DNA of 64,000 nt from Tubiluchus corallicola (taxonomy: Eukaryota > Priapulida > Priapulimorpha > Priapulimorphida > Tubiluchidae): contig JAQGDQ010000380.1 of assembly GCA_030141605.1 (NCBI GenBank), forward strand, positions 1-64,000, read 5' to 3'. A program made the position numbers and the translations under genes. Below, in pieces: positions 11,101 to 22,574 of this stretch. Each line of letters starts with the position of its first letter. Position 1 is the stretch's first letter. The notes under the pieces were generated by a model. That model was not told the DNA's origin. It worked only from the letters and a program-made list of their open reading frames with translations, and made no database searches.

Positions 11101-12232
11101 GGCGTATGATGATGATGATGATGATGATTGCAAGAAACACAGAATAAAATCATTGAGTATTTCCAATAATAAATGATAGTAATTCTTTGAATTTATTTTA
11201 AAGACTGTCGTTGAGAAGTAGAAAAACACTTCGCTGCACTCCCAACGCCAAAGAGGGGTGGTTGACGGAAGACGCAACATTAATAATTCTAGCAATAATT
11301 TCTACCTGTAGCCCATTGCTGTTCAAGTTCACTTCAAACTTTTTTATGTAAGAAGCTTCCTTTATAAGACGAACATTTCTTGAAGCAGCTTCGCCAGTTG
11401 CTTTGAAACAATTAGGAGAAAGAGGAATGATTGTTGTTATGTGTATATTTTGCACTAATACGGCGTTTTCTTGGTGGTAATACATCAAATGTATTGATTA
11501 TTTCATTCAAATAAGGACAATGTTCTCTTAAATTAAACTAATATAAAATTAAAATACGGATGAGACCGCAGTCAGTCAAATAAATTAGCACAAGTTTTAT
11601 AAATAAATAAAAAATAAACAAATTAGAGCTTTATTTCAAGCTTTCGTTGACAGATGGAGCTCTAACTGTCGCGTAGTGGCATTGGATAAGGAAAATACAA
11701 AGTGTCTCAAAACTCACTAAACACTTTGATTTTTAATTTTCTTTTAAAAGCTTTTCCCAATGTCTGCAAGATTTTACGTGAATCAAAAGGGGTCATTGAC
11801 AAATCTTTTTATTTATTTCTTGACTAGAACCCCGTTGCTATGGCGACGACGCCGACGGTGCAAAAGCAGTCTGGATGTTTTCAATCATAAACTGAAGTTC
11901 AGTGGAGATTCAGTGCGTCATATGAACCACACTATTCTCTCTCTGTTAACAATGTAGTTTTTCAAGAAAGTGTAACTTTTCTTCACCATTAGTGGACTGT
12001 GAGAAAATTTCTCAACGCAAAATACCCGACTCGTGATTAGATTGGTCTGTCAAGTCCCTGGAAAAGGTACGGAAAATAGCGAAACCTGCTGGCACAGTAC
12101 CTCTTTTAGACTTTTTGTCTAATTTGACTAAACTGATTGTCCTAGGTTTTAGTTCGTCTGTACCAATTTTCAAACGCTTTGTACGTAAGAAAAAGGTGAA
12201 AATGAATGTGTATAGAGTAAAGGGGGACCTGT
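11101..12232. other. No recognisable gene; one X-box-like site
   Basis: A short ATG run lies at 11106-11127. GTTGCTATGGCGAC at 11834-11847 fits the RFX X-box palindrome. Two overlapping minus-strand open stretches (11056-11488) match no known protein. Confidence 0.4.
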
Positions 12233-12570
12233 TAACCTACGTTGAAAGCGTTAGATTATGATAGATAATTACGTTGATGAATGCTGACATGAAGCCAGTT
12301 AAGGAGTGGTGTCACGTGAATAAGTGATTCAGAATCGAGGTGTCGAAGTTCCGCGCACGATATATAAGCCTTGTGATGCGTCCAGAGAGTCTGGGAGCCG
12401 GAGCGGAGCAAGCTAGATCAGGGGCTTGGCATTACTATCTGCTATATTTATTGTGTTTGATGTTCAATAAACGTGTAGTTTTATAATCAGACTTTTCGTA
12501 GTTTTGCCAGCCCTAAAACACCAATAATCAGCTATACACAACCAATACAACGAATTATTTTTACTTATAG
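12233..12570 (+). mobile_element. LTR-like element, family B (copy 2)
   Basis: An AAAGGGGGA purine run (a possible polypurine tract) precedes CCTGTTAAC. Then come TATATAA at 12361-12367 and AATAAA at 12466-12471, a compact LTR layout. It matches 6185-6565 in inverted orientation over about 330 bp. If the purine run is the polypurine tract, this is the 3' end of an element rather than a solo LTR. Confidence 0.65.
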
Positions 12571-13300
12571 TGACTTATGAGACACCCAATACACTGGCTT
12601 GTAACATGTCGCATGCAGTACCAGGCGTAGACAGGAAATAAACAACACCCTCCACCAATACTAATGACTCACGAGCGTGGACCTGCATTTACAAATAGCC
12701 TACTCTGCCCAAATGATTAATGCTTGTGCATACACAAGATCTTTTCGGATGATACGCGACCTGAAAACAAATCACTAGCGTCTGTGTGTTGGACTAATCG
12801 AGTATGAGTGACCTTGCTTATTTTTAACCTTCCCTGATATCGATGAAAGCCATTGACCATGAAGCTGCCGTGATTCGCGTTATCTAGATGAAAAATGCCA
12901 TACACGAGCAACTTTTGATTTAACGTCATCTTCTCGAGCCATCAATTCTCTCTAATTTGGAAGTGATTGTTCTGGCAAGAGATTCAGCAGCTTGGCTGAG
13001 GATGCTATTGAAGCACGTTCGTACAAAATCAGTCGTGAAATTGCCTAAAACCAGTCGTATTGATTATCGTAATCCGCGCGATGTCTGCAGTAAAAACAGC
13101 CCGAGTGACTAGCTCTGCCTCGTGACGTATTCGTATGATCAGGATTGCTGTTTTTGCATTTAATTGTTTCTCGCTACTTCACCATATTGCTTATTTAGCG
13201 TCAGCAACAAACACGTAAATATAATACGTATATTTATTTAAGTTAATCCTTGTTAAAACATTCGTTCTATAGCAGACACTTTGCCAGGGTTGTTCTAAGC
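12571..13300. other. No recognisable gene
   Basis: Only short open stretches on the minus strand and no recognised motif. Confidence 0.5.
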
Positions 13301-13620
13301 AACAGCAATAGCAGCAGCAGCAGCAGCAGTTTTTAGTTTTAGTTTTTTTAGTTTATTATCATTATCACATTCAGTACAATATAATGACATTAAGCACACA
13401 GTGACATCAAAATTATTATATCATACTGTATTAAATTGTTATGTTTCATACACTATCGTTATCATAAAAGAATAATTGTACTGCAGTGGGCTAGAGAAGC
13501 AAAGGCTTGTATAAGCCCACTGTCATGTGAACCCGATAAAAAAAGAACGGATGAGTGAACAAAAAAAAGAACTGGGAGAAAGGTTAGATCACACAGGAAA
13601 GGTAGAAGGATGTGTTAGTG
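13301..13620 (-). mobile_element. LINE 3' tail with stem-loop (minus)
   Basis: A CAG run at 13311-13330 is followed by an AT-rich tail. It contains a stem-loop: CAGTGGGCT at 13484-13492 pairs with AGCCCACTG at 13514-13522. The loop AGAGAAGCAAAGGCTTGTATA resembles the loop at 3292-3309 although the stem sequence differs. I infer a structured 3' UTR of a LINE related to the 3040-3420 fragment. Confidence 0.5.
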
Positions 13621-13837
13621 GAAATGGTAGGAAGAAAGATAATAGATTGTGCTATGCTGACATCAGCTCTAAAGATTTATCAATGATGCCTTGTTTTGCC
13701 TAATATGTTCCAAGATTGTGGTATGACTGCTGCAGTAGGTGTGGGAAATTAGGAAGTATTGTACGTGTTGAGAATCATTGCTCTGTATTTCTTTTTAAAT
13801 TTTTGAATTGGAGTTTAAATTGGAATTTGAATTGAAT

Positions 13838-13847
13838 GAGCAGCAGC

Positions 13848-13878
<31 letters not shown>

Positions 13879-13974
13879 GCAGCAGCAGCAACAACAACAA
13901 AAACAGGAATAGCAACAGCAGCAGCAAGCACAACAGCAACAGCAACAAAAGCAGCAAGAGCAGCAGCAACAGCA
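13838..13974. repeat. CAA/CAG trinucleotide array
   Basis: Mixed AAC and AGC triplets with a few interruptions. Confidence 0.95.
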
Positions 13975-14074
13975 TATAAAGGATATTAGTTTTACGTAAC
14001 TTTAAATATGGAACTTGACCTGGTGTTAAACAATAACTCAAAATACTGTAATGTATGAAATACAACATTATTGT

Positions 14075-14900
14075 TTTTTAAGAGTGACTTGCGTGAAAGA
14101 ATTATTATCACCGAAGTTTAATTTCATGTTCGCGCCCTACAAGCATTTCGGTTCACCATGCGCTAGATAGATGCACAAAAAAACTGTCTCTCTACCTCAT
14201 AATTCAGTTCTGGCGTAATTACACATTTGTAGTAAAATCGCGGGATGAAATTTAAGTTTTTAAGCATAAATTGGCCGTCATTTGCAGTCACTGTTGTACA
14301 GTAGCACTGTACTTACTACTGTACTTCAATTTTCGTTATCGTAAACACGTGCGTCATTTGCAGTCACTGTTGTACAGTAGCGCTGTACTTACTACTGTAC
14401 TTCAATTTTCGTTATCGTAAACACGTGCGTCATTTGCAGTCACTGTTGTACAGTAGCGCTGTACTTACTACTGTACTTCAATTTTCGTTATCGTAAACAC
14501 GTGCGTCATTTGCAGTCACTGTTGTACAGTGGCGCTGTACTTACTACTGTACTTCAATTTTCGTTTTCGTAAACACGTGCGTCATTTGCAGTCACTGTTG
14601 TACAGTGGCGCTGTACTTACTACTGTACTTCAATTTTCGTTATCGTAAACACGTGCGTCATTTGCAGTCACTGTTGTACAGTAGCGCTGTACTTACTACT
14701 GTACTTCAATTTTCGTTATCGTAAACACGTGCGTCATTTGCAGTCACTGTTGTACAGTAGCGCTGTACTTCAATTTTCGTTATCGTAAACACGTGCGACA
14801 CGCTCGTGGAATGTTTGCGCTGTTAAAAATTGTATTTAGTCATCACTAGCTGGGCTTCCCGTCCGTTAACTAAGTTTTTAACCTATTATTTAATTATATC
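14075..14900 (+). mobile_element. TTAA element family 2, truncated, expanded by internal array
   Basis: The left part (about 14080-14275) and right part (about 14790-14900) match the interior of the intact copy at 37034-37651: GTGACTTGCGTGAAAGAATTA, the GCACAAAAAA motif, and GTAAACACGTGCGACACGCTC near the end. Between them sits a 76-bp tandem array. Both terminal ends are eroded. Confidence 0.7.
14277..14805. repeat. Tandem array, 76-bp unit, 7 copies
   Basis: Units run from GTCATTTGCAGTCACTGTTG to AAACACGTGC, start at 14277 and 14353 and continue at 76-bp steps. The last unit is shortened. The unit overlaps sequence present once in other family-2 elements (the stretch with CTTCAATTTTCG and AAACACGTG), so the array grew from the element's own sequence. 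Confidence 0.95.
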
Positions 14901-15190
14901 CAGAATACTTTCTCGCTATTACGGGTGTCGAAAACAAGAATAAGTTATTTGTTTTTTGCTCGTAAAATTGTGGGAGAGTTAACGCATCAGGTAGAATTTT
15001 TTATCTAAATTTTGTTCTAGAAAGGTATATGATGTCCAACGTTGTATTTCCTGTATAATCATGAATAAAAACAATAAACAAATTGGTTAAAACATCAAGA
15101 TGTACTTATTTACCTTATCAATATATTAGTAAACATTATGATCAATCAAAGTCAAGTTCCTGTAAGCATAATAATATAGTTAGTAGACAT

Positions 15191-15313
15191 CACTAACATC
15201 ACCAAATCACGTTGAAAACACAGGTTCTCGTCTGATCACCAAAGTTAAGCTACGTAGAGCTTGGTTAGTATTTGGATGGGTGACCGCCTAGGAACACCAG
15301 GTGCTGTAGCCTT
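15191..15313 (+). pseudogene. 5S rRNA-like sequence (pseudogene or SINE3 head)
   Basis: It aligns end to end with animal 5S rRNA over about 120 bp. Recognisable parts are CACGTTGAAAACAC, GTTCTCGTCTGATCACC, GTTAAGC (box A region), TTGGTTAGTATTTGGATGGG (box C region), TGACCGCCTAGGAACACC and GTGCTGTAGCCTT. Terminal helix I no longer pairs properly and there are several substitutions, so it is unlikely to be a working 5S gene. It joins unrelated sequence directly, as in 5S-derived SINEs. Confidence 0.8.
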
Positions 15314-15760
15314 GCGGGATGCCCACACTGTATCTCGACACTAGGCGGAGGAGCTGCACAAGCAGCCAGTGACCCAACGGCCATGTGTAGAGGACTAAAC
15401 CTTCTAAATCAGGAGTGGAGCCCCGAAGGCGGACCAGTGCAGCATGCTCACTGACTCCGGCAGCTCCTGTAGCCAACCTGGTGCCAAACGTATCGCTCCG
15501 CTTTCCTTTGGACTACACCAGCGAGGAAGAGAGGGGGTTCCTGCGATCTGGGGAACTCAGGATCTCCATACAACTTGCCCTGGAAACGTTCAAGGATCGG
15601 ATTGCTCAGCCACAGTCGACGCTGCAGCTCCATCAATGTGATCCACAACTGATTCTCTTGGCGCACATTCCATTGTCTTCAGAGACAGAAGCATGCCAAC
15701 AACAGATGCCAACAACCAAAAAACATCATAACATTACAATATATGTATAGATGGGAAACT
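15314..15760 (+). mobile_element. Possible body of the 5S-derived element
   Basis: GC-richer sequence continuous with the 5S-like head, with open frames such as 15415-15750 that match no family I recognise. It could be a SINE3 body or a retroelement fragment fused behind the 5S promoter. No poly(A) or simple-repeat tail is obvious. Confidence 0.35.
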
Positions 15761-16210
15761 CTTATCCCTACACCTACAGTATTGTAAGTTGTATCTATTA
15801 AGGGGGGACCTATCCCGATCACTATACAACAATCAAGTTTTCTTCAAGAGCCATTTCCTACCTAGGTCTTTATACCTAATCTATTCATTAACCAATTATG
15901 CAATAATTTAACAAGTAATTCGACAGGTTTTCTACCGACAGCTACATACATTCCTAAACAATTAAGCTACAGAAGTAATTATGCACTATTCATTTAAGTA
16001 CTTCTATACAGCTTTTTTACAGTACAAATGACAATTTGTTTACCTCGGAAAAGAAGTTTACGACAACAGATGTTAACATGCGTCCTCTTCACCATACTTT
16101 AAAATAGGAAATATCGCATACGAAAAATCATGCTGTCTTCCTTTAATGCCTTCGAATGAAGTCACTGTGCAACAACCGTCTAAACATTATGTTCTAAACT
16201 AAAATTCTAA
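15761..16210. other. No gene; end fragment of TTAA element family 2
   Basis: About 16115-16141 matches the right terminus of family 2 (GAAAAATCATGCTGTCTTCC then TTTAA). The remainder shows nothing recognisable. Confidence 0.45.
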
Positions 16211-16211
16211 C

Positions 16212-16472
16212 AATGCTGGCAGGCTGTACTGGTAAAAGTGTTTCAAAAATTCTCGTATGCTAATACCGTGTGAATACCTTTCATGCCAATTTTCTACAGT
16301 GCTGGCAGTCTGTAATGATAAAAGTGTTTTGCAAACACTCGTATGCTAATATCGTGTGAATACCTTTCATACCAACAACCTTTGCTACAGTGCTGGCAGG
16401 CTGTAATGATAAAAGTGTTTTGCAAACTCTGGTATGCTAATATCGTGTGAATACCTTTCATGCCAATAAGCT
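16212..16472. repeat. Tandem array, about 85-90-bp unit, 3 copies
   Basis: Each unit carries GTGCTGGCAGGCTGTAATG (or a variant), ATAAAAGTGTTTTGCAAACTC and TATCGTGTGAATACCTTTCAT. Confidence 0.9.
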
Positions 16473-16779
16473 TTTCGTTTCCTCTTTACGACCCTTTACA
16501 ACCCTAGCAGTGAGTTTTAGTTGCCGTTTCCAATGATATGCTTAAAATAACTGTAATAAGAGGAGCTTCAATACACCAGTTACAACATCATCTCTACCGA
16601 CAACTTTCAGCTGATGACGCAACGTACTCGAAGCAAAAATTTTTACAGTCAGTAAAATGATTAGGGACAATAATGGGCTTTTAGCAATCCCGGCTCCTCT
16701 TACTGATGACGTCACTTGTATTTTACAGGATTCTTCCGCAAAATATTACAAGCGAACATGAAAGGGATAAAATCATACT
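16473..16779. other. No recognisable gene
   Basis: Nothing supportable between the short tandem array and the satellite-bearing element. Confidence 0.5.
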
Positions 16780-17165
16780 TAGGTATGCCAGGTTATGTTC
16801 AAGTAAGGAGGGTTTTGTTAGTTAGGGCAACTAGGTTGTACAAAATTATGTCAAACAGAGGTTACTCTACGACGTGTCTTTTTCAATCACTTGAAAATGT
16901 TTTTAAAAATCGCCATTTTCTTTTATTTAAGCTTGGCCGGTGTTCAGTGAAGCAAGTGGCTGTTGCTTTGATGTGATTTTGGTGATGAGAAACTTGTCTA
17001 GTCTTGTCTCTTTGTGGTCATATTGTAGGAGCCACTTCTTTTTTATCATTGTTGTAGTTGGTTTACTGTGTTTGTGCTTTGCATTATGTGTTACGTCTGT
17101 AGTTATCACTTTAACATCTAAGGTTCGGCAGTCAGTGTCATCGCCAGGAGAGTTTGAAGATAGTG
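16780..17165 (+). mobile_element. Satellite-bearing repeat element, plus copy (flank)
   Basis: Matches 4240-4640 in inverted orientation up to the start of the 41-bp array. The array is thus part of a duplicated unit rather than a local invention. I recognise no transposase or terminal structure. Helitron-type elements often carry tandem arrays, but no Helitron ends were found. Confidence 0.65.
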
Positions 17166-18088
17166 AGTAAGGACCAGGTCCCTGCCGGGAGAGTTTGAAG
17201 ATAGTGAGTAGGGACTGGGTCCCTGCCGGGAGAGTTTGAAGATAGTGAGTAGGGACTGGGTCCCCGCCGGGAGAGTTTGAAGATAGTGAGTAAGGACCAG
17301 GTCCCTGCCGGGAGAGTTTGAAGATAGTGAGTAGGGACTGGGTCCCCGCCGGGAGAGTTTGAAGATAGTGAGTAGGGACCGGGTCCCCGCCGGGAGAGTT
17401 TGAAGATAGTGAGTAGGGACAGGGTCCCCGCCGGGAGAGTTTGAAGATAGTGAGTAAGGACCAGGTCCCTGCCGGGAGAGTTTGAAGATAGTGAGTAAGG
17501 ACCAGGTCCCTGCCGGGAGAGTTTGAAGATAGTGAGTAAGGACCAGGTCCCTGCCGGGAGAGTTTGAAGATAGTGAGTAGGGACAGGGTCCCTGCCGGGA
17601 GAGTTTGAAGATAGTGAGTAGGGACAGGGTCCCCGCCGGGAGAGTTTGAAGATAGTGAGTAGGGACTGGGTCCCTGCCGGGAGAGTTTGAAGATAGTGAG
17701 TAGGGACAGGGTCCCCGCCGGGAGAGTTTGAAGATAGTGAGTAGGGACTGGGTCCCCGCCGGGAGAGTTTGAAGATAGTGAGTAGGGACTGGGTCCCTGC
17801 CGGGAGAGTTTGAAGATAGTGAGTAGGGACAGGGTCCCCGCCGGGAGAGTTTGAAGATAGTGAGTAGGGACTGGGTCCCTGCCGGGAGAGTTTGAAGATA
17901 GTGAGTAGGGACTGGGTCCCTGCCGGGAGAGTTTGAAGATAGTGAGTAGGGACTGGGTCCCCGCCGGGAGAGTTTGAAGATAGTGAGTAGGGACTGGGTC
18001 CCTGCCGGGAGAGTTTGTAGACAGTGAGTAGGGATTGGGTCCCCGCTGGGAGAGTTTGAAAATAGTGAGTAGGAACCGGGTCGGAACT
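17165..18088. repeat. Tandem array, 41-bp unit, about 22 copies
   Basis: The unit contains CCGGGAGAGTTTGAAGATAG and TGAGTAGGGACTGGGTCCC, with steps of 41 bp (for example 17184 and 17225). Because 41 is not a multiple of three, the long minus-strand open frame repeats every 41 codons. It is an artefact of the array, not a gene. Confidence 0.97.
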
Positions 18089-18091
18089 ATG

Positions 18092-19150
18092 TAGAAACAC
18101 AGCCAGCTACAACTGGAAAATCGTTAAAAAATTTCCTTTCTAATCCACAGCCAGCTACAACTGGAAAATCGTTAAAAAATTTCCTTTCTAATGCACAGCC
18201 AGCTACAACTGGAAAATTGTTAAAAAATTTCCTTTCTAATCCACAGCCAGCTACAACTGGAAAATCGTTAAAAAATTTCCTTTCTAATCCACAGCCAGCT
18301 ACAACTGGAAAACCGTTAAAAAATTTCATTTCTAATCCACAGCCAGCTACAACTGGAAAACTGTTAAAAAATTTCCTTTCTAATCCACAGCCAGCTACAA
18401 CTGGCAAACTGTTAAAAAATTTCCTTTCTAATCCACAGCCAGCTACAACTGGTAAACTGTTAAAAAATTTCCTTTCTAATCCACAGCCAGCTACAACTGG
18501 TAAACTGTTAAAAAATTTCCTTTCTAATCCACAGCCAGCTACAACTGGAAAACTGTTAAAAAATTTCCTTTCTAATCCACAGCCAGCTACAACTGGAAAA
18601 CCGTTAAAAAATTTCCTTTCTAATCCACAGCCAGCTACAACTGGTAAACTGTTAAAAAATTCCTTTCTAATCCACAGCCAGCTAGAACTGGAAAACCGTT
18701 AAAACATTTCCTTTCTAATCCACAGCCAGCTAGAACTGGAAAACCGTTAAAAAAATTCCTTTCTAATCCACAGCCAGCTACAACTGGAAAACTGTTAAAA
18801 AATTTCCTTTCTAATCCACAGCCAGCTACAACTGGAAAACTGTTAAAAAATTTCCTTTCTAATCCACAGCCAGCTAGAAATGAAAAACTGTTAAAAAATT
18901 TCCTTTCTAATCCACAGCCAGCTACAACTGGAAAACTGTTAAAAAAATTCCTTTCTAATCCACAGCCAGCTAGAACTGGAAAACCGTTAAAACATTTCCT
19001 TTCTAATCCACAGCCAGCTAGAACTGGAAAACCGTTAAAAAATTCCTTTCTAATGCACAGCCAGCTACAACTGGTAAACTGTTAAAAAATTCCTTTCTAA
19101 TGCACAGCCAGCTACAACTGGAAAACTGTTAAAAAATTTCCTTTCTAATT
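18092..19150. repeat. Tandem array, 48-bp unit, about 22 copies
   Basis: The unit contains CCACAGCCAGCTACAACTGG and GTTAAAAAATTTCC. It starts directly after the 41-bp array. Being 48 bp, it stays open in frame on both strands for up to 160 codons (16-residue repeats), until one-base deletions in later units break the frame. Confidence 0.97.
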
Positions 19151-20300
19151 CCCTGTAAAACCAGATATTGATGAAAAACACGTTCACGACACTGAACTTT
19201 AACGAACGTCTAAAGGTTAGATCACACATTGCATGACATGTGTCTACAGCAGAAATACGAGATATCGATTCCAATGCGTAATTACAAGAGCCGGCAAAAA
19301 ACTGAATCCAGGAAGTTTCCCGAAAACAACCACCGAGACGTTCCTCAACAGCTGATAAAATTTAGTCAAGCAAACACTTTCTTAATCTGCCGAAATTTTC
19401 GGTTTCTGTTTGGCCCAGTTCGAAATGAAATTGTGGGATCCAATTCTCGCCTCGGAGGCACCACACATGACATGCTTAAGATTATTATTTTAAATGATTA
19501 TGCATGTAACAGCTGCACGCGTAAGCAGTGAGTTAAAATAAAGAAACAGCAGAATTTTACACATTTTACATTCTGGTGCAAGCGTGAAGGGGGCGTATTA
19601 ACCAACAGGGTAACTAGGCTGTAGGCTCCTAGGGCGCCAATGGTTGAGGGGCGTCACATTTTAGAACAAATTCTTATTCTCCTCGGAAAATGTGTATACA
19701 TTCATATTCATGTAAGGGACGCATTTTATAACACACCACAGGCAGTTACTAATTTCAGCTGTATATATAACGCCAGATAACTAACAGGTGGAAGGTTTTA
19801 CACAACAAGCAGATGCGCAGCCTGCTTGAATATAAGCGCTATGCAAATACATGTAATTAATAAATGACACGTAGAAAGTAGGTTAATAGTGTTTCAACAC
19901 ACCACAAGTAGTTGTTTAACCTGCTCATTACATAAACAGGCATAAATTCACAACAGAGACGAACTATCAGTCTAGGATGTCGCAAAGTCTTGACACGCCT
20001 TTAACAGCGTGTGTTTTAGATCAGCATTATAATGCACGTACACGAAATGTATTCAGGCATATATTATATTATAATATGATATAATTTATTGTCGTATATT
20101 ACTAGCTCACATTCTAAGCATTGTGTTCTTTTTTCTACTGATAATAAACAAAACTGATATATGGTACTTCCAAAAATACCAGTATAACACCTTAAGTAAC
20201 TCACTACTTACTGTTTTTCCAATGCGGTCTCGATTATTATTAGTAACCTACACGTTACTTCAATAAACCCGCACGCTTTGTCGAAGATCCACCAATACCA
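19151..20300. other. No recognisable gene
   Basis: AT-rich sequence and short open stretches without family resemblance. An AT-rich palindromic patch lies at 20063-20095. Confidence 0.5.
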
Positions 20301-20321
20301 ATTTTTAGTCTTTGTATGACT

Positions 20322-20395
20322 CGGTCGGGGTTTGAACCCGCGACCTCCAGGGTGGTAAGCGAGCACGCTACCACTGAGCTACGCCACCCTTTACA
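20322..20395 (-). pseudogene. tRNA-like sequence (pseudogene or SINE head)
   Basis: The minus strand shows a clear box A (TGGCGTAGCTCAGTGG) and box B (GGTTCAAACCCC) at tRNA spacing, with a good T stem-loop. The acceptor ends do not pair (GGGTGGC against ACCGAGTC) and the anticodon stem is broken. It cannot be a normal tRNA; a tRNA-derived SINE or dead tRNA copy fits. The sequence towards 20220 may be the SINE body. Confidence 0.7.
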
Positions 20396-21160
20396 AACAG
20401 TATAATGTTGACAAGTTGATATTAAATCTCAAATCCTAGTAATATTTCAAAAAATAAATCATCGAAGCAAAGAAAAAGAATAAAACATGCGTTATTTACA
20501 ACCTGTCGTCTTTCTGCCATTTTAAAACTTTCCTCTTTTTTAGACTGGAGCCTTGGGCAGATGACAACACGGGAGCCATCCATGTTGCTGTACCGAATTG
20601 CAGCGAGTGAGTGTTTGTTAGACCGTGTATGACGTCATCAAGGTGGGCGGGGCTAAACCCCGCTTGTGTTCTAGGTATTTCTTTCGACTAATTAGGCCAA
20701 TTTCGTTCTCCCCACATTGACGGTAAAACCAAAAACGTTTTACTTACGTCGTTTTCTTTGATCAAGTCCACGAAGTTTTGTTTTTTCAAGTTATGTCTTC
20801 ATTTCCAAGGCGTGCCAGTCGTGTTTATTCGTGCTGAATGTTTGCTGCTGTTTATTTATTTAAAACTGATAAGCCTTCGCTATGTTAATCTTTCTACAGT
20901 AAATAATCTTTCTACTCTTAAACATTCGCTAGAATAAGCATAACGCGTTGATTTGAGATAGATGGAAAAATGAACCCGTGAGCTTCATCTGGACGAGTTA
21001 TTAAAGCAAAACTGATTTAGATTTAGATTTAATAGATTTATTTCGCAATAAACATATACATATACATTACATGTGCATCGATAATCAGTTTTTATTAATA
21101 CAAAAATATGATACAATTCATGAATTCTATTATAGCATTTTATTATTGTTCCTATATGAA
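20396..21160. other. No gene; CRE and GC-box motifs
   Basis: A CRE palindrome TGACGTCA at 20630-20637 is followed by GGGCGGGGC at 20645-20653, a promoter-like pair. An exon-like stretch at 20544-20610, between TTTTTTAG and GTGAGTG, has no recognisable translation. No gene can be tied to these motifs. Confidence 0.3.
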
Positions 21161-21164
21161 TGAA

Positions 21165-21540
21165 CTGGATATAATCTCAAACCGTAGATCAAAACAACCT
21201 CAAAGTGTTGAATGGAAACATACATTTTTTTAAAGAATGACTTACGTGTGAATGAACTATTACCGCACAAGCTCGTTCGCGCCACCACTTCTCCGCTGTT
21301 ACGTGCACTTCGGCATTCGCTAGCTATAGACAGGCACAAAAAACAGGTGCTGTACCTCTCAGTTCAGATGTGTTACTTTGTGACGAACTGCATACGTTCG
21401 ACAGCTCAGCCACGTGCTTTGCAGTTTTGTCGTGCATTTTTTTAGGAATGAAGTACAGCATGCACAAAAACCTGTTTGTTAAAAACCACTTGCCACACGA
21501 ATAAAACATACTGTATGCATTAAATGTGTGAACGAAATAT
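21165..21540 (+). mobile_element. TTAA element family 2, truncated copy
   Basis: Shares GAATGACTTACGTGTGAATG, GCTCGTTCGCGCCACCACTT, the GGCACAAAAAACAGGTGCTG block and TCAGTTCAGATGTGTTA with the intact copy at 37034. Both ends are eroded. Confidence 0.7.
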
Positions 21541-21960
21541 ACATTAGAAATAGGCTTACATCAAATATCTAATTACTTTATGGTAACAAATTAACCACAA
21601 CTGCCTTGCTCATTTTATGTACATCAGACCACCATACTTGTATAAAACATTATTCGAAGTACTTGCTATGATGGTGAATTTTTTTGCCAGTATTGACAAG
21701 TATTAAGGACTGGCCTTGAGAATAAAGCAGTTTTTCTTTCAATTGTTCTTTCCTTTAACAACTGTATAACTCCATATTTTCTCTTCGAAAATGCTTCTCC
21801 GGCGTTCTAGCAGTTCAAAAATTTTCTGGGCGCCAACCATTGTGCGATTTCCCTCTCCCACCGAGGGGACCTCACACACCCCACTTCCCCGGGCCTCGCT
21901 TAGGCTGAAATAGGCCCTGGCCAAACGACCCGAGTTTGTATAATTATATATTGTTAAAGT
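21541..21960. other. No recognisable gene
   Basis: Nothing supportable seen. Confidence 0.5.
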
Positions 21961-22510
21961 TCACAAGCAATGCTTTTCTTCAACACAAGAATGCATTAAC
22001 TAACAAGAAATTAAGTCTTAACATAAGACTTCGATTATTTAATGCTTACGTTGCCAGCATATTTATGTACAATAAACTTGGGGTTTAACGATTACGCAAA
22101 AACCAGATTGACACATTTCACAGAAGTCTTCTAGGGAAAGTTTTAAAGATAAGATGGCCATATGTAATCAAAAATGAAGATTTATGCGCCAGAACGAAAG
22201 GAATTTCTTGCCAAGATCCGAAGATTAAGATGGCTAGGACATCTTTTAAGATTACCAAACCAAGCACCAGTAAGAATCGTCTTAACAGCAGCCTTAAAAC
22301 CTTGCAAAAAATCGCCTGGTAAACCTAAAACAACTTGGATAGCTAAGATAAATAAAGTTTTTCAACAACTTCAACCAAATCTATCTTAAGGAGTAGAAGA
22401 ACTTATGCCGTTAGCTGCAGATAGAAGTGGGTGGAATACTCTGATAAATGTTGATGCCTCAATGCCTACAATAGGTGGAATGAGATTTTGAAGAAGAAGA
22501 AGAAGAAGAG
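21961..22510 (+). mobile_element. LINE-X degraded C-terminal fragment
   Basis: About 80-90% similar by eye to 7075-7640 but with many stops and frame breaks. The best-kept part, 22174-22389, encodes RRLRWLGHLLRLP and GKPKTTWI. It ends in a GAA-rich run with no 3' UTR, so it is truncated at both ends. Confidence 0.85.
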
Positions 22511-22574
22511 CTACTAATCAATGAATTGCGTTTAAAAATACATTACGAGTCCGTGACACTAGATACATATTATA

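Noticed and set aside
6185-12570. Family-B LTR pair as one complete element
   Set aside because: They face opposite ways, and the interval holds unrelated LINE, LTR and microsatellite sequence.
17138-18100. 320-codon open frame on the minus strand
   Set aside because: It is the 41-bp satellite read through; the repeat period is 41 codons and there is no gene context.
18217-18702. 161-codon open frame of 16-residue repeats
   Set aside because: Produced by a 48-bp satellite; neighbouring units contain frame-breaking deletions and both strands are open.
20544-20612. Exon-like stretch between TTTTTTAG and GTGAGTG
   Set aside because: None of the three frames gives a recognisable peptide, and no partner exons are nearby.
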